Origin: Planctomycetaceae bacterium
GTDB lineage: Bacteria > Planctomycetota > Planctomycetia > Pirellulales > Pirellulaceae
Assembly: GCA_021298315.1 (NCBI GenBank)
Contig: JAJTFC010000012.1
Span: forward strand, 1 to 64,000
DNA length: 64,000 bases
Direction of reading: 5' to 3'
In this document: positions 42,865 through 52,467 of the stretch, one piece after another
Layout of the letters: the number at the start of each line of letters is the position of its first letter
Numbering within the stretch: the stretch's first letter is position 1
Translations under genes and position numbers: made by a program
Notes under the pieces: model-generated
What the model was told of the DNA's origin: nothing
Databases searched by the model: none
Seen by the model: the letters and a program-made list of their open reading frames with translations, nothing else

Positions 42865-44076
42865 ATGATGCTTTGCAAAATCTGCCGGTCGTACGTCGTT
42901 TTGGGCTCTTTGCTTGGAATGGTAATACTCGGTTGCGAAAAACCAACCATCAAACCTGTCGCGACGCCTCTAAAAATAGCCACCGTTCAAGCCACCTCCA
43001 AGCAGATCACCGACTATGACGAGTTTGTCGGTCGAACCGGGGCCATTGAAACAGTCGAAGTCCGAGCTAGGGTAACCGGCTATGTCAAGCAAATCCATTT
43101 TAGCGACGGCCAAATGGTTCAAGAAGACGATCTGCTCTTTTCGATCGAACCGGATGTATACCAAGCCGCACACCAGCAAGCTCTTGCCAAAATCGAACTG
43201 ATGAAGGCACGAGTGGGACTCGCCAAAAGCAAACTCGCTCGCGCCAAGAGCTTGATCGATGTCAAAGCCATCTCGCAAGAGGAATACGAAGAGAATGTTG
43301 CCGCCCTGACCGAAGCTCAAGCCCAAGAGACCTCTGCTCAAGCCGACTCCCAAATCTCAGCGTTGGATCTGAAGTACACCGAAGTCCGTAGTCCCATCAG
43401 TGGGCGAATCGACCGAGCTTTGATCACTCCAGGCAATATCGTCACCGGTGGGCTCGGTACTGGAACCCTGCTGACGACCATCGTCAAAAACGATCCGATG
43501 TTCGTTTACTTTGATGTTGATGAACAATCCGTCCTGCGATACCAAAGGCTCGAAAGACAAAAACAACCCGAGGATCCTTCGAAAACTCAAAGTTCCAATC
43601 CCTTGAAATCCCAAGAAATCCCATGCTTCGTTCAGTTAGGAGACGAGAAGGATTTCCCCCATCGAGGAAAACTCGACTTCCTCCAAAACCGTATCGATGA
43701 TCGGACCGGTTCGATCAAGCTTCGTGCCCTTTTGGACAACAAGGACAATTTATTGAAGTCCGGAATGTTTGTGAGGATCCGTGTGCCTGTATCACAACCC
43801 TATGATGCAGTGCTAGTGCCCGAGGCTTCCATCGGAGTTGATCAAGATACCCGATACGTCATCGCCATAGGATCGGACAAAAAACCCGTTCGCCGTACCG
43901 TCGAGCTCGGTCGATCCATAGGAACTTGGAGGGTCATTACCAAAGGACTCGATGCCGGCACCGAAATCGTCTACCGAGGGCTACAAAGAGTCCGACCAGG
44001 TGCGGAGATTTCGATCGAGCAAGCCAGTGTCCCACTAGATCTGGATCTGGATCCGTCCACCGAAGGAGTCCAGTAA
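42865..44076 (+). CDS. RND periplasmic adaptor, predicted lipoprotein (set 3)
   Basis: LLGMVILGC lipobox; VRARVTGYVKQIHFSDGQMVQEDDLLFSIEP. Confidence 0.93.
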   Translation: MMLCKICRSYVVLGSLLGMVILGCEKPTIKPVATPLKIATVQATSKQITDYDEFVGRTGAIETVEVRARVTGYVKQIHFSDGQMVQEDDLLFSIEPDVYQAAHQQALAKIELMKARVGLAKSKLARAKSLIDVKAISQEEYEENVAALTEAQAQETSAQADSQISALDLKYTEVRSPISGRIDRALITPGNIVTGGLGTGTLLTTIVKNDPMFVYFDVDEQSVLRYQRLERQKQPEDPSKTQSSNPLKSQEIPCFVQLGDEKDFPHRGKLDFLQNRIDDRTGSIKLRALLDNKDNLLKSGMFVRIRVPVSQPYDAVLVPEASIGVDQDTRYVIAIGSDKKPVRRTVELGRSIGTWRVITKGLDAGTEIVYRGLQRVRPGAEISIEQASVPLDLDLDPSTEGVQ

Positions 44077-47000
44077 TGCTCTCGCGGTTCTTCATCGATC
44101 GACCCATATTCGCAGCCGTCATCTCGATTCTGATCACGCTCGCGGGACTTGTATTTGTCTGGCAGCTACCCATCGCACAGTACCCCGAGATCACACCACC
44201 GACGGTCCAGGTCTCGTGCGTGTATCCAGGCGCAAGCGCCTCGGTCGTTTCTGAAACGGTCGCTGCTCCGATCGAACAGCAGATTTTGGGGGTCGAAAAC
44301 ATGCTTTACATGTCGACCCAATGCACCAACGATGGTGGATGCTCGATCAGCGTGACGTTCGAAGTGGGAACAGATCTGGACATGGCCCAGGTTTTGGTCC
44401 AAAACCGAGTCAATTTGGCCACACCAAGCCTTCCGAGCGAAGTCAAACAAACAGGTGTTTCGGTCAAGAAACGCTCGCCGAGCATCCTGCTGGTGGTGAA
44501 TTTGATTTCTCCTGATGATTCGAGAAGCCAGTTGTATTTGAGCAACTATGCTTCGATCCAACTGCGAAATGAACTCGTCCGAGTCCCGGGTGTGGGTGAT
44601 ATCGGATTCCTCGGTCAACTGGATTACTCGATGCGAGTTTGGCTTGATCCGACTCGGATGGCAACGCTGGGAATCACAGCAAGCGATGTCATGCAATCGC
44701 TTCGCGAACAGAATATCCAGGTTGCAGCGGGCTCGTTAGGCCGAGAACCTATGCTCCCGGGGCAGTCCTTTCAATATACGCTATCGACGAAAGGTCGCTT
44801 GATCGAACCCGAAGAATTCCGAGGCATCGTTGTCGGGACGAGCCTCTCGGGAACTACGGTTTACCTTCGAGATGTCGTGTCCGATCAGCGGCAAGGTTCC
44901 GATGGAAGATCCTATGGCGGAATCGAACTTGGAGCGAAAAACCAAGATACATCTTGTACTCTCGATGGGAAACCCTCGATCGGGATGGCGATCTATCAGC
45001 AGCCCGGTAGCAATGCGATCGATACCGCGAGGATGATCCAAGAAAAGATGGACAGCCTCAAAGCGAACTTCCCCCCCGGCGTGGATTACAAGATTGTCTA
45101 TGACACCACGCCGTTTATATCCGAGTCGATCATGGAGGTTTTTAAAGCCCTCCGCGATGCGATCATCCTCGTGGCAATCGTCGTGCTGGCGTTTCTCCAA
45201 TCGTGGCGAGCTAGCGTCATACCCTTGATCGCCGTACCTGTCGCGATCATCGGAACCTTTGCTGTGATGCACGGTATCGGATATAGCCTGAACAATCTCT
45301 CGTTATTCGGATTGGTGCTTGCCATCGGTATCGTTGTCGATGATGCGATCGTGGTCGTCGAAGCCGTCGAGCATAACCTCCAGCACGGACTCACCCCCCG
45401 CGATGCGGCGATCAAGGCGATGGAAGAAGTCTCTGGGCCGATCATTGCCATCTCTTTGGTGCTCATGTGCGTCTTTATCCCCTGCATTTTCATCGCGGGG
45501 ATCACAGGTCAGTTCTTTAGGCAGTTTGCCGTTACCATCGCCGTGTCGACGTTCTTCTCGGCAATCAACTCGCTGACATTAAGCCCGGCTCTTTGCGCGG
45601 TGCTCCTGAAGCCTAAAGACAAACAGACCGACGTGCTCTCGAAGATTCTCAATGCAACGCTCGGTTGGTTTTTCAATCTCTTCAATCGATTCTTTACTTG
45701 GAGCTCGAATCTTTACGCAGGTACGGTCGGACGATTGATTACAGGCCGAGCCGTGGTCATGGCACTCTATGCTGGATTGCTCTACTGGACTTATTACGGC
45801 ATGACCCATACTCCCACTGGCTTTATCCCTGCCCAGGACAAAGGTTATCTACTGGTCGATTTGAGACTCCCCGATTCGGCATCCGTCGAAAGAACTGCTC
45901 GAACTCTCAAGGAATTTGAAAAGATTGTCAAAGACATTCATGGAGTCGATCATACCATCGGCGTAACAGGACAGTCTTTCGTTCAAAACGCTGTGGGTTC
46001 GAACTTCGGGAGTATGTTCATCATCCTCGAACCTTTTCATGATCGCAAATCGATCGAAACCAAAGCCCAGGTCATCGGAGCCAAAATTCGCCAACTAAGC
46101 TCCAAGGAAGTTGACGAAGGGATCTTCAGCGTCTTTGGACCTCCTCCGGTCGATGGTATCGGAAGCGCCGGCGGCTTTAAACTCATGCTTCGCGATTCAG
46201 GCAACCTCGGTTACGAAGCCCTCCAATCGATTGCCGATGATGTCAGTAGCCAATCGAGCCAAACGCCAGGAATTCTCGGTATGTTCAACGGATTCCGCAG
46301 CAATACGCCTCAAATGTTTGTCGATATCGATCGCCAGAAAGTCAAAACCCTAGGTATCCCGCTGCAGGACGTTTTCACCACTCTCCAAGTCCAACTCGGT
46401 GGAGCCTATGCCAACGACTTCAATCAATTCGGACGGACTTGGCAAGTCAATGTGCAAGCCGACCCTCAGTACCGTCGCACGCCCGAACAAGTCGGACAGT
46501 TGCGAGTCCGAACACCCCTTCGGGAGATGGTTCCATTAGCGACCCTTGCAACTGTACGCGAGTCACTCGGACCCTCGATGATCACTCGCTACAACGGCGA
46601 TGTCGCCGCAACCATCAACGGGATTACCGCACCGGGACTTAGCTCCGGCGATATGGTCAAGGGGATCGAAGGTGTTTTGGATCAAAGCTTACCCGACGGG
46701 ATCAAACCTGAATGGACAGAACTGACGTACCTGCAACTGAAGGCGGGGAATACGGCTCTGCTAGTTTTTGCGATGGCCGTTGTCTTAGTCTATCTGGTGC
46801 TTGCAGCGCAGTACGAAAGCCTTATTCTCCCCCTCGCGGTGATCTTGGTCGTTCCGATGTGCTTGCTCTGTTCGGTCCTAGGGGTCGCCTGGGTGGGACT
46901 CGATATCAACATCTTCGTACAGATCGGCTTTGTGGTACTCGTTGGTTTGGCTAGCAAGAACGCGATCTTGATTGTCGAGTTTGCCAAGCTACTTCAGGAG

Positions 47001-47258
47001 TCCGGCAAATCCGCTCGCGAGGCAACCATCGAAGCTTGTCGAATGCGACTACGACCGATCTTGATGACATCCTTCGCGTTCATCCTGGGTGTCGTGCCAC
47101 TGGTCCTGGCCCAAGGTGCAGGAGCCGAGATGCGAAAGACATTGGGGATCGCTGTTTTTGCTGGGATGCTCGGTGTTACATTCTTCGGTATATTCCTGAC
47201 CCCAGTCTTCTATTTCCTTGTGGCTGGGGTCATCAAACCCAAACCAAAAACCACTTGA
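44076..47258 (+). CDS. RND transporter permease, AcrB/HAE1-like (set 3)
   Basis: MLSRFFIDRPIFAAVISILITLAGLVFVWQLPIAQYPEITPPTVQVSCVYPGASA; FGLVLAIGIVVDDAIVVVEAVEHN; TAATG overlap with adaptor stop. Confidence 0.96.
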   Translation: MLSRFFIDRPIFAAVISILITLAGLVFVWQLPIAQYPEITPPTVQVSCVYPGASASVVSETVAAPIEQQILGVENMLYMSTQCTNDGGCSISVTFEVGTDLDMAQVLVQNRVNLATPSLPSEVKQTGVSVKKRSPSILLVVNLISPDDSRSQLYLSNYASIQLRNELVRVPGVGDIGFLGQLDYSMRVWLDPTRMATLGITASDVMQSLREQNIQVAAGSLGREPMLPGQSFQYTLSTKGRLIEPEEFRGIVVGTSLSGTTVYLRDVVSDQRQGSDGRSYGGIELGAKNQDTSCTLDGKPSIGMAIYQQPGSNAIDTARMIQEKMDSLKANFPPGVDYKIVYDTTPFISESIMEVFKALRDAIILVAIVVLAFLQSWRASVIPLIAVPVAIIGTFAVMHGIGYSLNNLSLFGLVLAIGIVVDDAIVVVEAVEHNLQHGLTPRDAAIKAMEEVSGPIIAISLVLMCVFIPCIFIAGITGQFFRQFAVTIAVSTFFSAINSLTLSPALCAVLLKPKDKQTDVLSKILNATLGWFFNLFNRFFTWSSNLYAGTVGRLITGRAVVMALYAGLLYWTYYGMTHTPTGFIPAQDKGYLLVDLRLPDSASVERTARTLKEFEKIVKDIHGVDHTIGVTGQSFVQNAVGSNFGSMFIILEPFHDRKSIETKAQVIGAKIRQLSSKEVDEGIFSVFGPPPVDGIGSAGGFKLMLRDSGNLGYEALQSIADDVSSQSSQTPGILGMFNGFRSNTPQMFVDIDRQKVKTLGIPLQDVFTTLQVQLGGAYANDFNQFGRTWQVNVQADPQYRRTPEQVGQLRVRTPLREMVPLATLATVRESLGPSMITRYNGDVAATINGITAPGLSSGDMVKGIEGVLDQSLPDGIKPEWTELTYLQLKAGNTALLVFAMAVVLVYLVLAAQYESLILPLAVILVVPMCLLCSVLGVAWVGLDINIFVQIGFVVLVGLASKNAILIVEFAKLLQESGKSAREATIEACRMRLRPILMTSFAFILGVVPLVLAQGAGAEMRKTLGIAVFAGMLGVTFFGIFLTPVFYFLVAGVIKPKPKTT

Positions 47259-47261
47259 TCG

Positions 47262-49862
47262 ATGCGAATCACTTCAGTTCTCTGCACGGTATTTGCGCTG
47301 TCTTTGTGCGCCCAGTCGTCGAGTCTTATTGGACAAGACTCCGTCAAGAATCCGAGCGTTCTCGATCGTGCAGCGATCATTCGCTCACAGCGATATTTCG
47401 ACAACCAGGATTGGGATTGGTTCGTCGAGAACATCCCTTTTCTAGATTGTCCTAATGAGGACATCCAAACTACGTATTACTACCGTTGGGAACTGATCAC
47501 CAAGCATTTAACCTATGGGAATCCTGACACCGGCTATCTATTTACCGAGTTCATCGACCGTCCGTTTTGGTCCGGGGCTTATGGAGCAATCAGTTGTCCT
47601 GCGGGTCATCAACTCTATGAAGCCCGTTGGTTGCGAAGTGGAACGATCGCCAAAGACTACTCGCGTTACTGGGTAAGCACTCCTGGAGCGCAGCCACGGA
47701 ACTACTCGACTTGGTTGGCCGATGCTGTTGTAGCTGTCGATGCAATTCATCCAGACCCAGAGCATCTTAGCCGGCTACTCGATGGGCTGATCGCAAACTA
47801 TGAAGGCTGGAAAAAGCGTCATTTCGATCCTGCGGTCGGACTGTTTTGGCAGACGGGTCATGACGATGGGATGGAGTTCAACATCGCCAGTCGACAGACC
47901 CAAGATATCCTGCGGGGTGCACCGAGTTATCGTCCTTCGTTCAATGCCTACATGTGGGCTGACGCGAAGGCGATCGCCAAGATTGCTTCGAAGCAAGGCA
48001 AGGTAGAAATCGAAAAGCAGTTCAACGACTTTGCAGACAAACTGCAAACGACGATGCTCGCGAAACTTTGGGATCCGAAACGCAAATTCTTCTTCCCAAT
48101 GTTCAAGAATAACGAGAATCGAGACGGATACCAGATCGCCGCAGGGTCGCTTGTGTACCAAGAAGGACGCTTTGCCGGAGATAGCCATGGGCGAGAACTC
48201 ATCGGCTATGTTCCTTGGCAATTTCCTATGTTGGAACCCAACAGTCCCTATGAAGAGGCTTGGGCCAAACTCATGGACACCGATGGGTTTTTCGCTGCGT
48301 ATGGACCGACGACGGTCGAGCGCAACGACCCGATGTTCCTGCTTCAAAAAAGCTGTTGCTGGTGGAGCGGTCAGTCTTGGCCCTATGCAACCACACAAAC
48401 GCTCAAGGCTCTTGCGAACGTCTTGCAACGTAGCGATACCAAGATTGTTCGGCCCGAAGAATATGTGCGCCTTTTGGATATCTATGCCAAGTCGCATCGC
48501 AAGGAAGGGAAACCTTACCTGGCCGAAGCTCTTCATCCCGATACTGGATCCTTTGAGGGTCATGATGGATACAACCACAGCGAACACTACTTCCATTCGG
48601 GCTTCTGCGATCTAGTGATCACCGGGCTCGTCGGTTTGCAGCCTACGGATTCCGATGAAATCGTGCTCCATCCATTGGCACCCGCAAGCTGGGATTACCT
48701 TGCCCTCGATGGTCTGAACCTAAGAGGTCGCCAAGTTTCGATTCTTTGGGATCGGACCGGCGATCGCTATAAGCGAGGAAAAGGGTTCATGGTATTCGCT
48801 GATGGCCAGCAGATCGCCCAGCAAAGCGAACTCACACCGCTCAGAGTGAAGTTGCCAGAGACGAATACTCTATCGACCAATCCCAAGGATCGATTGGTCA
48901 ATCATTTGGTCAACAACGATGGTAACTATTATCCAAGAATTCAAAGCAGTAGCACCCGACCCGGTACATCGATTGCCAAGTTGCAGGATGGAAACTACTG
49001 GTACATGCAAAATCCACCAAATCGTTGGGAGAGCGCTGCGAGTGAAACCGTCACGCTCGAAGCTGACTTTGGCTCGAGCCGAGAGATTCAATCGATCGAT
49101 ATGCTTTTCTTGGACGATTCGATCGAATGCTTGGGACATGGCCAATTTCCGGATATTTCGAAAGCCCAAGTCGTTGTTCCCGCAAGCGTGAAGCTAGAGG
49201 GTTATCGCGATGGAAAATGGGTTCTTATCGAGCAGCGTGCCAAGGATCGATTGCGAGGCAAGCATCCGACGAAGTTCAGCACCTCATCGGCTCGTTTCGA
49301 TAAAATTCGTATCGAGCTGCAACCGCAAGAAGGTAAACGTGTAGGTTTGACGGAGATCCAAGCATGGGGCTTTGATGAAAGTCCCTATCGGATAGCTCCA
49401 ATGCCAAAGGGTAATTTGGCTTATCGTGGACCCGGCGCAGAGTATCCAAAGGCAAGTGCGTCGCATAGCGATCGTTTTGGTGGTACGCCCGAGAAGTCCA
49501 ACGACGGGAAAACGGTATTCGATCCGAATCCCTTGAATCGTTGGACCAGTTACGAGTCGACTCAAAGCGAAGATTGGCTGGAATTGGATCTTGGTCAACC
49601 CCGAACTTTCGGGCGCATTGAGTTAGCGATCTATGACGATCGCGGGGGGGTGCAAGCTCCGGAGGCTTACCGGATCGAGGTTTGGCAGGAGGGCAAGTGG
49701 GTGGGTGTCGAAAAAGAAGTTCATCGGCCCGAGAAACCCGCTGGGAGTCAGTGGAATCAGGCAACCTTCAGCAGTGTGACTAGTTCCAAGTTGCGAGTCG
49801 TGTTTCGCCACAAGTTGCCTGCTAAAAGCGGGGTGACCGAAGTCATGCTCTGGGAGCAGTAA
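47262..49862 (+). CDS. MGH1-like (alpha,alpha-toroid) glycoside hydrolase with C-terminal discoidin-like module
   Basis: Signal peptide; TTYYYRWELITKHLTYG, CCWWSGQSWPYATTQTLKALAN; C-terminal LNRWTSYESTQSEDWLELDLGQPRTFGRIELAIYDDRGG F5/8C-like. Confidence 0.8.
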   Translation: MRITSVLCTVFALSLCAQSSSLIGQDSVKNPSVLDRAAIIRSQRYFDNQDWDWFVENIPFLDCPNEDIQTTYYYRWELITKHLTYGNPDTGYLFTEFIDRPFWSGAYGAISCPAGHQLYEARWLRSGTIAKDYSRYWVSTPGAQPRNYSTWLADAVVAVDAIHPDPEHLSRLLDGLIANYEGWKKRHFDPAVGLFWQTGHDDGMEFNIASRQTQDILRGAPSYRPSFNAYMWADAKAIAKIASKQGKVEIEKQFNDFADKLQTTMLAKLWDPKRKFFFPMFKNNENRDGYQIAAGSLVYQEGRFAGDSHGRELIGYVPWQFPMLEPNSPYEEAWAKLMDTDGFFAAYGPTTVERNDPMFLLQKSCCWWSGQSWPYATTQTLKALANVLQRSDTKIVRPEEYVRLLDIYAKSHRKEGKPYLAEALHPDTGSFEGHDGYNHSEHYFHSGFCDLVITGLVGLQPTDSDEIVLHPLAPASWDYLALDGLNLRGRQVSILWDRTGDRYKRGKGFMVFADGQQIAQQSELTPLRVKLPETNTLSTNPKDRLVNHLVNNDGNYYPRIQSSSTRPGTSIAKLQDGNYWYMQNPPNRWESAASETVTLEADFGSSREIQSIDMLFLDDSIECLGHGQFPDISKAQVVVPASVKLEGYRDGKWVLIEQRAKDRLRGKHPTKFSTSSARFDKIRIELQPQEGKRVGLTEIQAWGFDESPYRIAPMPKGNLAYRGPGAEYPKASASHSDRFGGTPEKSNDGKTVFDPNPLNRWTSYESTQSEDWLELDLGQPRTFGRIELAIYDDRGGVQAPEAYRIEVWQEGKWVGVEKEVHRPEKPAGSQWNQATFSSVTSSKLRVVFRHKLPAKSGVTEVMLWEQ

Positions 49863-50253
49863 GCTTACCAACGAGTTGCTTGACTTTGGATTCGATCAAA
49901 TCGCGAACACCGCGAAACTCCTCGGGTGTCATGTCTCTAGGGTCGGGGATCTGCCAATCGATCCGCTCATTGGCTAGCACCAATGGGCACTCGTCTCCGC
50001 ATCCCATCGTCACGGCAACATCGACCTGGGTACCGTTGAAACCTTCAAGCCCCTTGGAGGTGTGCTGCGTTAGATCGTAACCGAGCTCTCGCATTGCTTC
50101 GATCGCCTTGGGATTCACCCTACCGCTGGGTCTGGATCCGGCGCTATCGGCTAGGACTTGGTCTTTGCCATGGATCCTTGCAAACGCTTCGGCCATCTGG
50201 GATCGATTGGAATTCTCAACGCACACAAATAAAATTCGCTTGGGATTGGTCAT
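49843..50253 (-). CDS. arsC: Thioredoxin-type arsenate reductase (LMW-PTP fold)
   Basis: ILFVCVENSNRSQMAEAFARIHG, VAVTMGCGDECPLV, WQIPDPRDMTPEEFRGVRD. Confidence 0.92.
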   Translation of the reverse strand: MTNPKRILFVCVENSNRSQMAEAFARIHGKDQVLADSAGSRPSGRVNPKAIEAMRELGYDLTQHTSKGLEGFNGTQVDVAVTMGCGDECPLVLANERIDWQIPDPRDMTPEEFRGVRDLIESKVKQLVGKLTAPRA

Positions 50254-50305
50254 CGGTTTGTCTTTAAATTAATGGAGAGCTATCGGATGGAACTTTGGAC
50301 AAATT

Positions 50306-50761
50306 TCAGCAGCATCCTGGACCGCTGCATGCAGACATCACATTGAGTTCGATTCGGCATTTGTCCGGTGCTAAACAAGCGGTGTGCTTGTTGGCAACCT
50401 GAAATACCAATCCTTGATCGTTGAACTCGATCGATTGCAAGGGATACTGCGAGAGGATTTCTTGCTCGTATTCGATCTCGATAGGGATATGCTGGTTATC
50501 GAAAAGCCCCAGTCCTTTCTCGATGATCTTGTTTAATTTGGTTGTGTCGAGGCGATGCTCTAGATCGTTTGCCACCCAGATTTGGAGAAGGCAGCTTGCG
50601 GTACTGCGGAGTGTGCCACCGCAATCGACGAAGCGTTTTTGGACATGACCGACCTCCGTGACGTGGAAGTGAGCTGGGATCGATCCACCGGAGGGCAAAG
50701 CGATTTGGATCGAGCGGTCTGGATGGTTCTTCAAAATGTCCAGTAGTTCTATGAGTTCCAC
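50306..50761 (-). CDS. DUF6428-like protein of ars cluster
   Basis: IALPSGGSIPAHFHVTEVGHVQKRFVDCGGTLR; C-terminal Cys cluster ACLAPDKC...SACSGPGCC; position in ars cluster. Confidence 0.75.
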   Translation of the reverse strand: MELIELLDILKNHPDRSIQIALPSGGSIPAHFHVTEVGHVQKRFVDCGGTLRSTASCLLQIWVANDLEHRLDTTKLNKIIEKGLGLFDNQHIPIEIEYEQEILSQYPLQSIEFNDQGLVFQVANKHTACLAPDKCRIELNVMSACSGPGCC

Positions 50762-50804
50762 AGCGAGTTTGCTCCTCTTCGTTGATATTCAATTGGGATT
50801 GTCT

Positions 50805-51485
50805 TCATTGGGACTGAGCCGTTGGATTCCTGATCATTGAAAAAGTACCAACTGCAAGAGCCGAGCCGATCATCGGCGCTAGCAGATAAGCCCATAAATG
50901 TTCAGGGTGCATTGAAATCAAGGCTGGGGCCAAGGATCGGGCTGGATTCATCGACGCTCCTGAGATAGGGCCGGCAAACATCGCTTCGAGGCCGATGACT
51001 GCTCCTATCGAAATCGCTGCGAAGGCAGCGTCTGGCTGAGGGCCACTGGAGACACACAAAATCACCAGCATCAGAATCCAGGTCAGCACGATCTCCAGGA
51101 CAAACGACTGCATCGCTCCGGATGCTGGAAGCGTTGCTCCAAGAGTTGGATGCTCAGGAAACATCGCTCGTATGATAAGGCTCGCGAGCAACGCTCCTGC
51201 GCATTGGCTTGCGATGTAAGATCCAAGTTCCTTTGTAGGAAATTTTCCTGCTAGCCATAAGCCCATGCTTACCGATGGATTCAGGTGGCATCCCGAGATC
51301 GGCCCTAAAGCGTGGATCAGTGCTAGTACGACTAGACCGAACGTAAGTGCGATTCCGACGTGGGTGATCGCACCCTGGCTGAGATCATTGACGACGATCG
51401 CCCCGGTTCCGCAGAAGATCAAGATGAAAGTCCCTAAAGCTTCGCAAAGCGATCGTCGAGTTAAACTTCCAGCGATTGGACTCAT
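50805..51485 (-). CDS. MIP/aquaporin channel of ars cluster (AqpS-like)
   Basis: CHLNPSVSMGLWLAGKF and GASMNPARSLAPALIS (dual NPx motifs), six TM-like segments; next to arsR and arsC. Confidence 0.9.
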   Translation of the reverse strand: MSPIAGSLTRRSLCEALGTFILIFCGTGAIVVNDLSQGAITHVGIALTFGLVVLALIHALGPISGCHLNPSVSMGLWLAGKFPTKELGSYIASQCAGALLASLIIRAMFPEHPTLGATLPASGAMQSFVLEIVLTWILMLVILCVSSGPQPDAAFAAISIGAVIGLEAMFAGPISGASMNPARSLAPALISMHPEHLWAYLLAPMIGSALAVGTFSMIRNPTAQSQ

Positions 51486-51898
51486 CTTGGGAGCCTTGCC
51501 CTATCCCTTGAGGAGACTTCTTCCATCAAGCAAAGGCCTTGATCCAAAAGGGATCGCACGCACAGGTCGACCAGTTGGTAATGGATGTTGTTTCCCTCTC
51601 GGCGAGAGGTGAGGATCCCCAAGTCCGATAGTCGTTGGAGTTGGTTCGAGATCGCTTGGGGTTTCATGCCAAGCGACTTGGCGAGTTGGCTAACACACAA
51701 TTCCTCGTCACGAACCAGGGCGTGGAGGAGACGAAGACGCGTGTCGTTGGCAAGTACTTTAAAGACCGCCGCAAGCCCGCCTGCTTGGATCGGGGACAAT
51801 AGCGACCGATCTTTCAGCGCCACCACTTGGCAACAGGTCTTGTTTTGGGGCTTTTTGAGAGCCCCAAGTTTTTGCGAGGTGTTTTTTGCAGTTTTCAT
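51482..51898 (-). CDS. arsR: ArsR/SmtB-family metalloregulator
   Basis: VFKVLANDTRLRLLHALVRDEELCVSQLAKSLGMKPQAISNQLQRLSDLGILTSRREGNNIHYQL. Confidence 0.95.
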   Translation of the reverse strand: MKTAKNTSQKLGALKKPQNKTCCQVVALKDRSLLSPIQAGGLAAVFKVLANDTRLRLLHALVRDEELCVSQLAKSLGMKPQAISNQLQRLSDLGILTSRREGNNIHYQLVDLCVRSLLDQGLCLMEEVSSRDRARLPR

Positions 51899-51928
51899 CC
51901 CTACGGATCCTAGTTGAGCTTTCTGCTA

Positions 51929-51959
51929 TTACACTATACCGTGTAACGGTGTATGTCAA
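51929..51959 (-). promoter_or_regulatory. Putative arsR promoter/operator
   Basis: On minus strand TTGACA (51954-51959), then 6-bp inverted repeat TTACAC-ggtata-GTGTAA (51929-51946), about 30 bp upstream of the arsR start. Confidence 0.65.
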
Positions 51960-51968
51960 TCGCAAGAT

Positions 51969-52139
51969 TCGAAACGGGCGGTGCTCTGGCGCACACGATG
52001 ATTTCGGAGAAATCATCGACACTTGTTCGCTACAGCGAACATTCGTTTAACCCGCAGCCAACGGCGAGGAACTTAACCAAGCCCACTCGGATAGTGCGTT
52101 TGGTGTAAAACGGAGGAGTTCACACCCGGGGGGCGGCAA
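51969..52139 (+). repeat. Long intergenic repeat A, copy 1 (contains GGA hairpin 51996-52018 and TGTTCGCT-AC-AGCGAACA hairpin)
   Basis: Shares GCTCTGGCGC..CACGATGATTTCGGAGAAATCATCGACA..TTCGTTTAACCCGCAGCCAA.GGCGAGGAA..T.ACCAAGCCCACT with copies at 52310 and 53939. Confidence 0.9.
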
Positions 52140-52210
52140 TGTGTTCTATGTTGTGATATCGGTTTTGGATGGTCTTGACGGTATTGACCGATTCCAACAT
52201 GTGCTCTGCA

Positions 52211-52364
52211 AGGCGGCCTGGGTCAGGTTGTCGATTTGAATCGGGCAGTGCTCTGGCGCTCACGATGATTTCGGAGAAATCATCGACAGGCGGCCTGGGT
52301 CAGGTTGTCGATTTGAATCGGGCAGTGCTCTGGCGCTCACGATGATTTCGGAGAAATCATCGAC
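52211..52364 (+). repeat. 77-bp tandem duplication (two units, 52211-52287 and 52288-52364), each with a GGA hairpin
   Basis: aggcggcctgggtcaggttgtcgatttgaatcgggcagtgctctggcgctcacgatgatttcggagaaatcatcgac read twice in tandem. Confidence 0.95.
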
Positions 52365-52467
52365 ACTGTTCGTTTAACCCGCAGCCAAGGGCGAGGAATT
52401 TTACCAAGCCCACTAGGATCGTGCGTTTGGGGCAAAACGCAGGAGTTCATAGCCGGGGGGCTTGGCG
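52310..52467 (+). repeat. Long intergenic repeat A, copy 2 (left flank of the PEP-CTERM gene)
   Basis: Near-identical to 53939-54113 apart from an indel removing the TGTTCG..CGAACA hairpin. Confidence 0.9.

Noticed and set aside
43926-44075. N-terminal extension of RND set 3 permease (track start 43926)
   Set aside because: Extension overlaps the adaptor in another frame; MLSRFFIDRPIF at 44076 is the normal RND N terminus.
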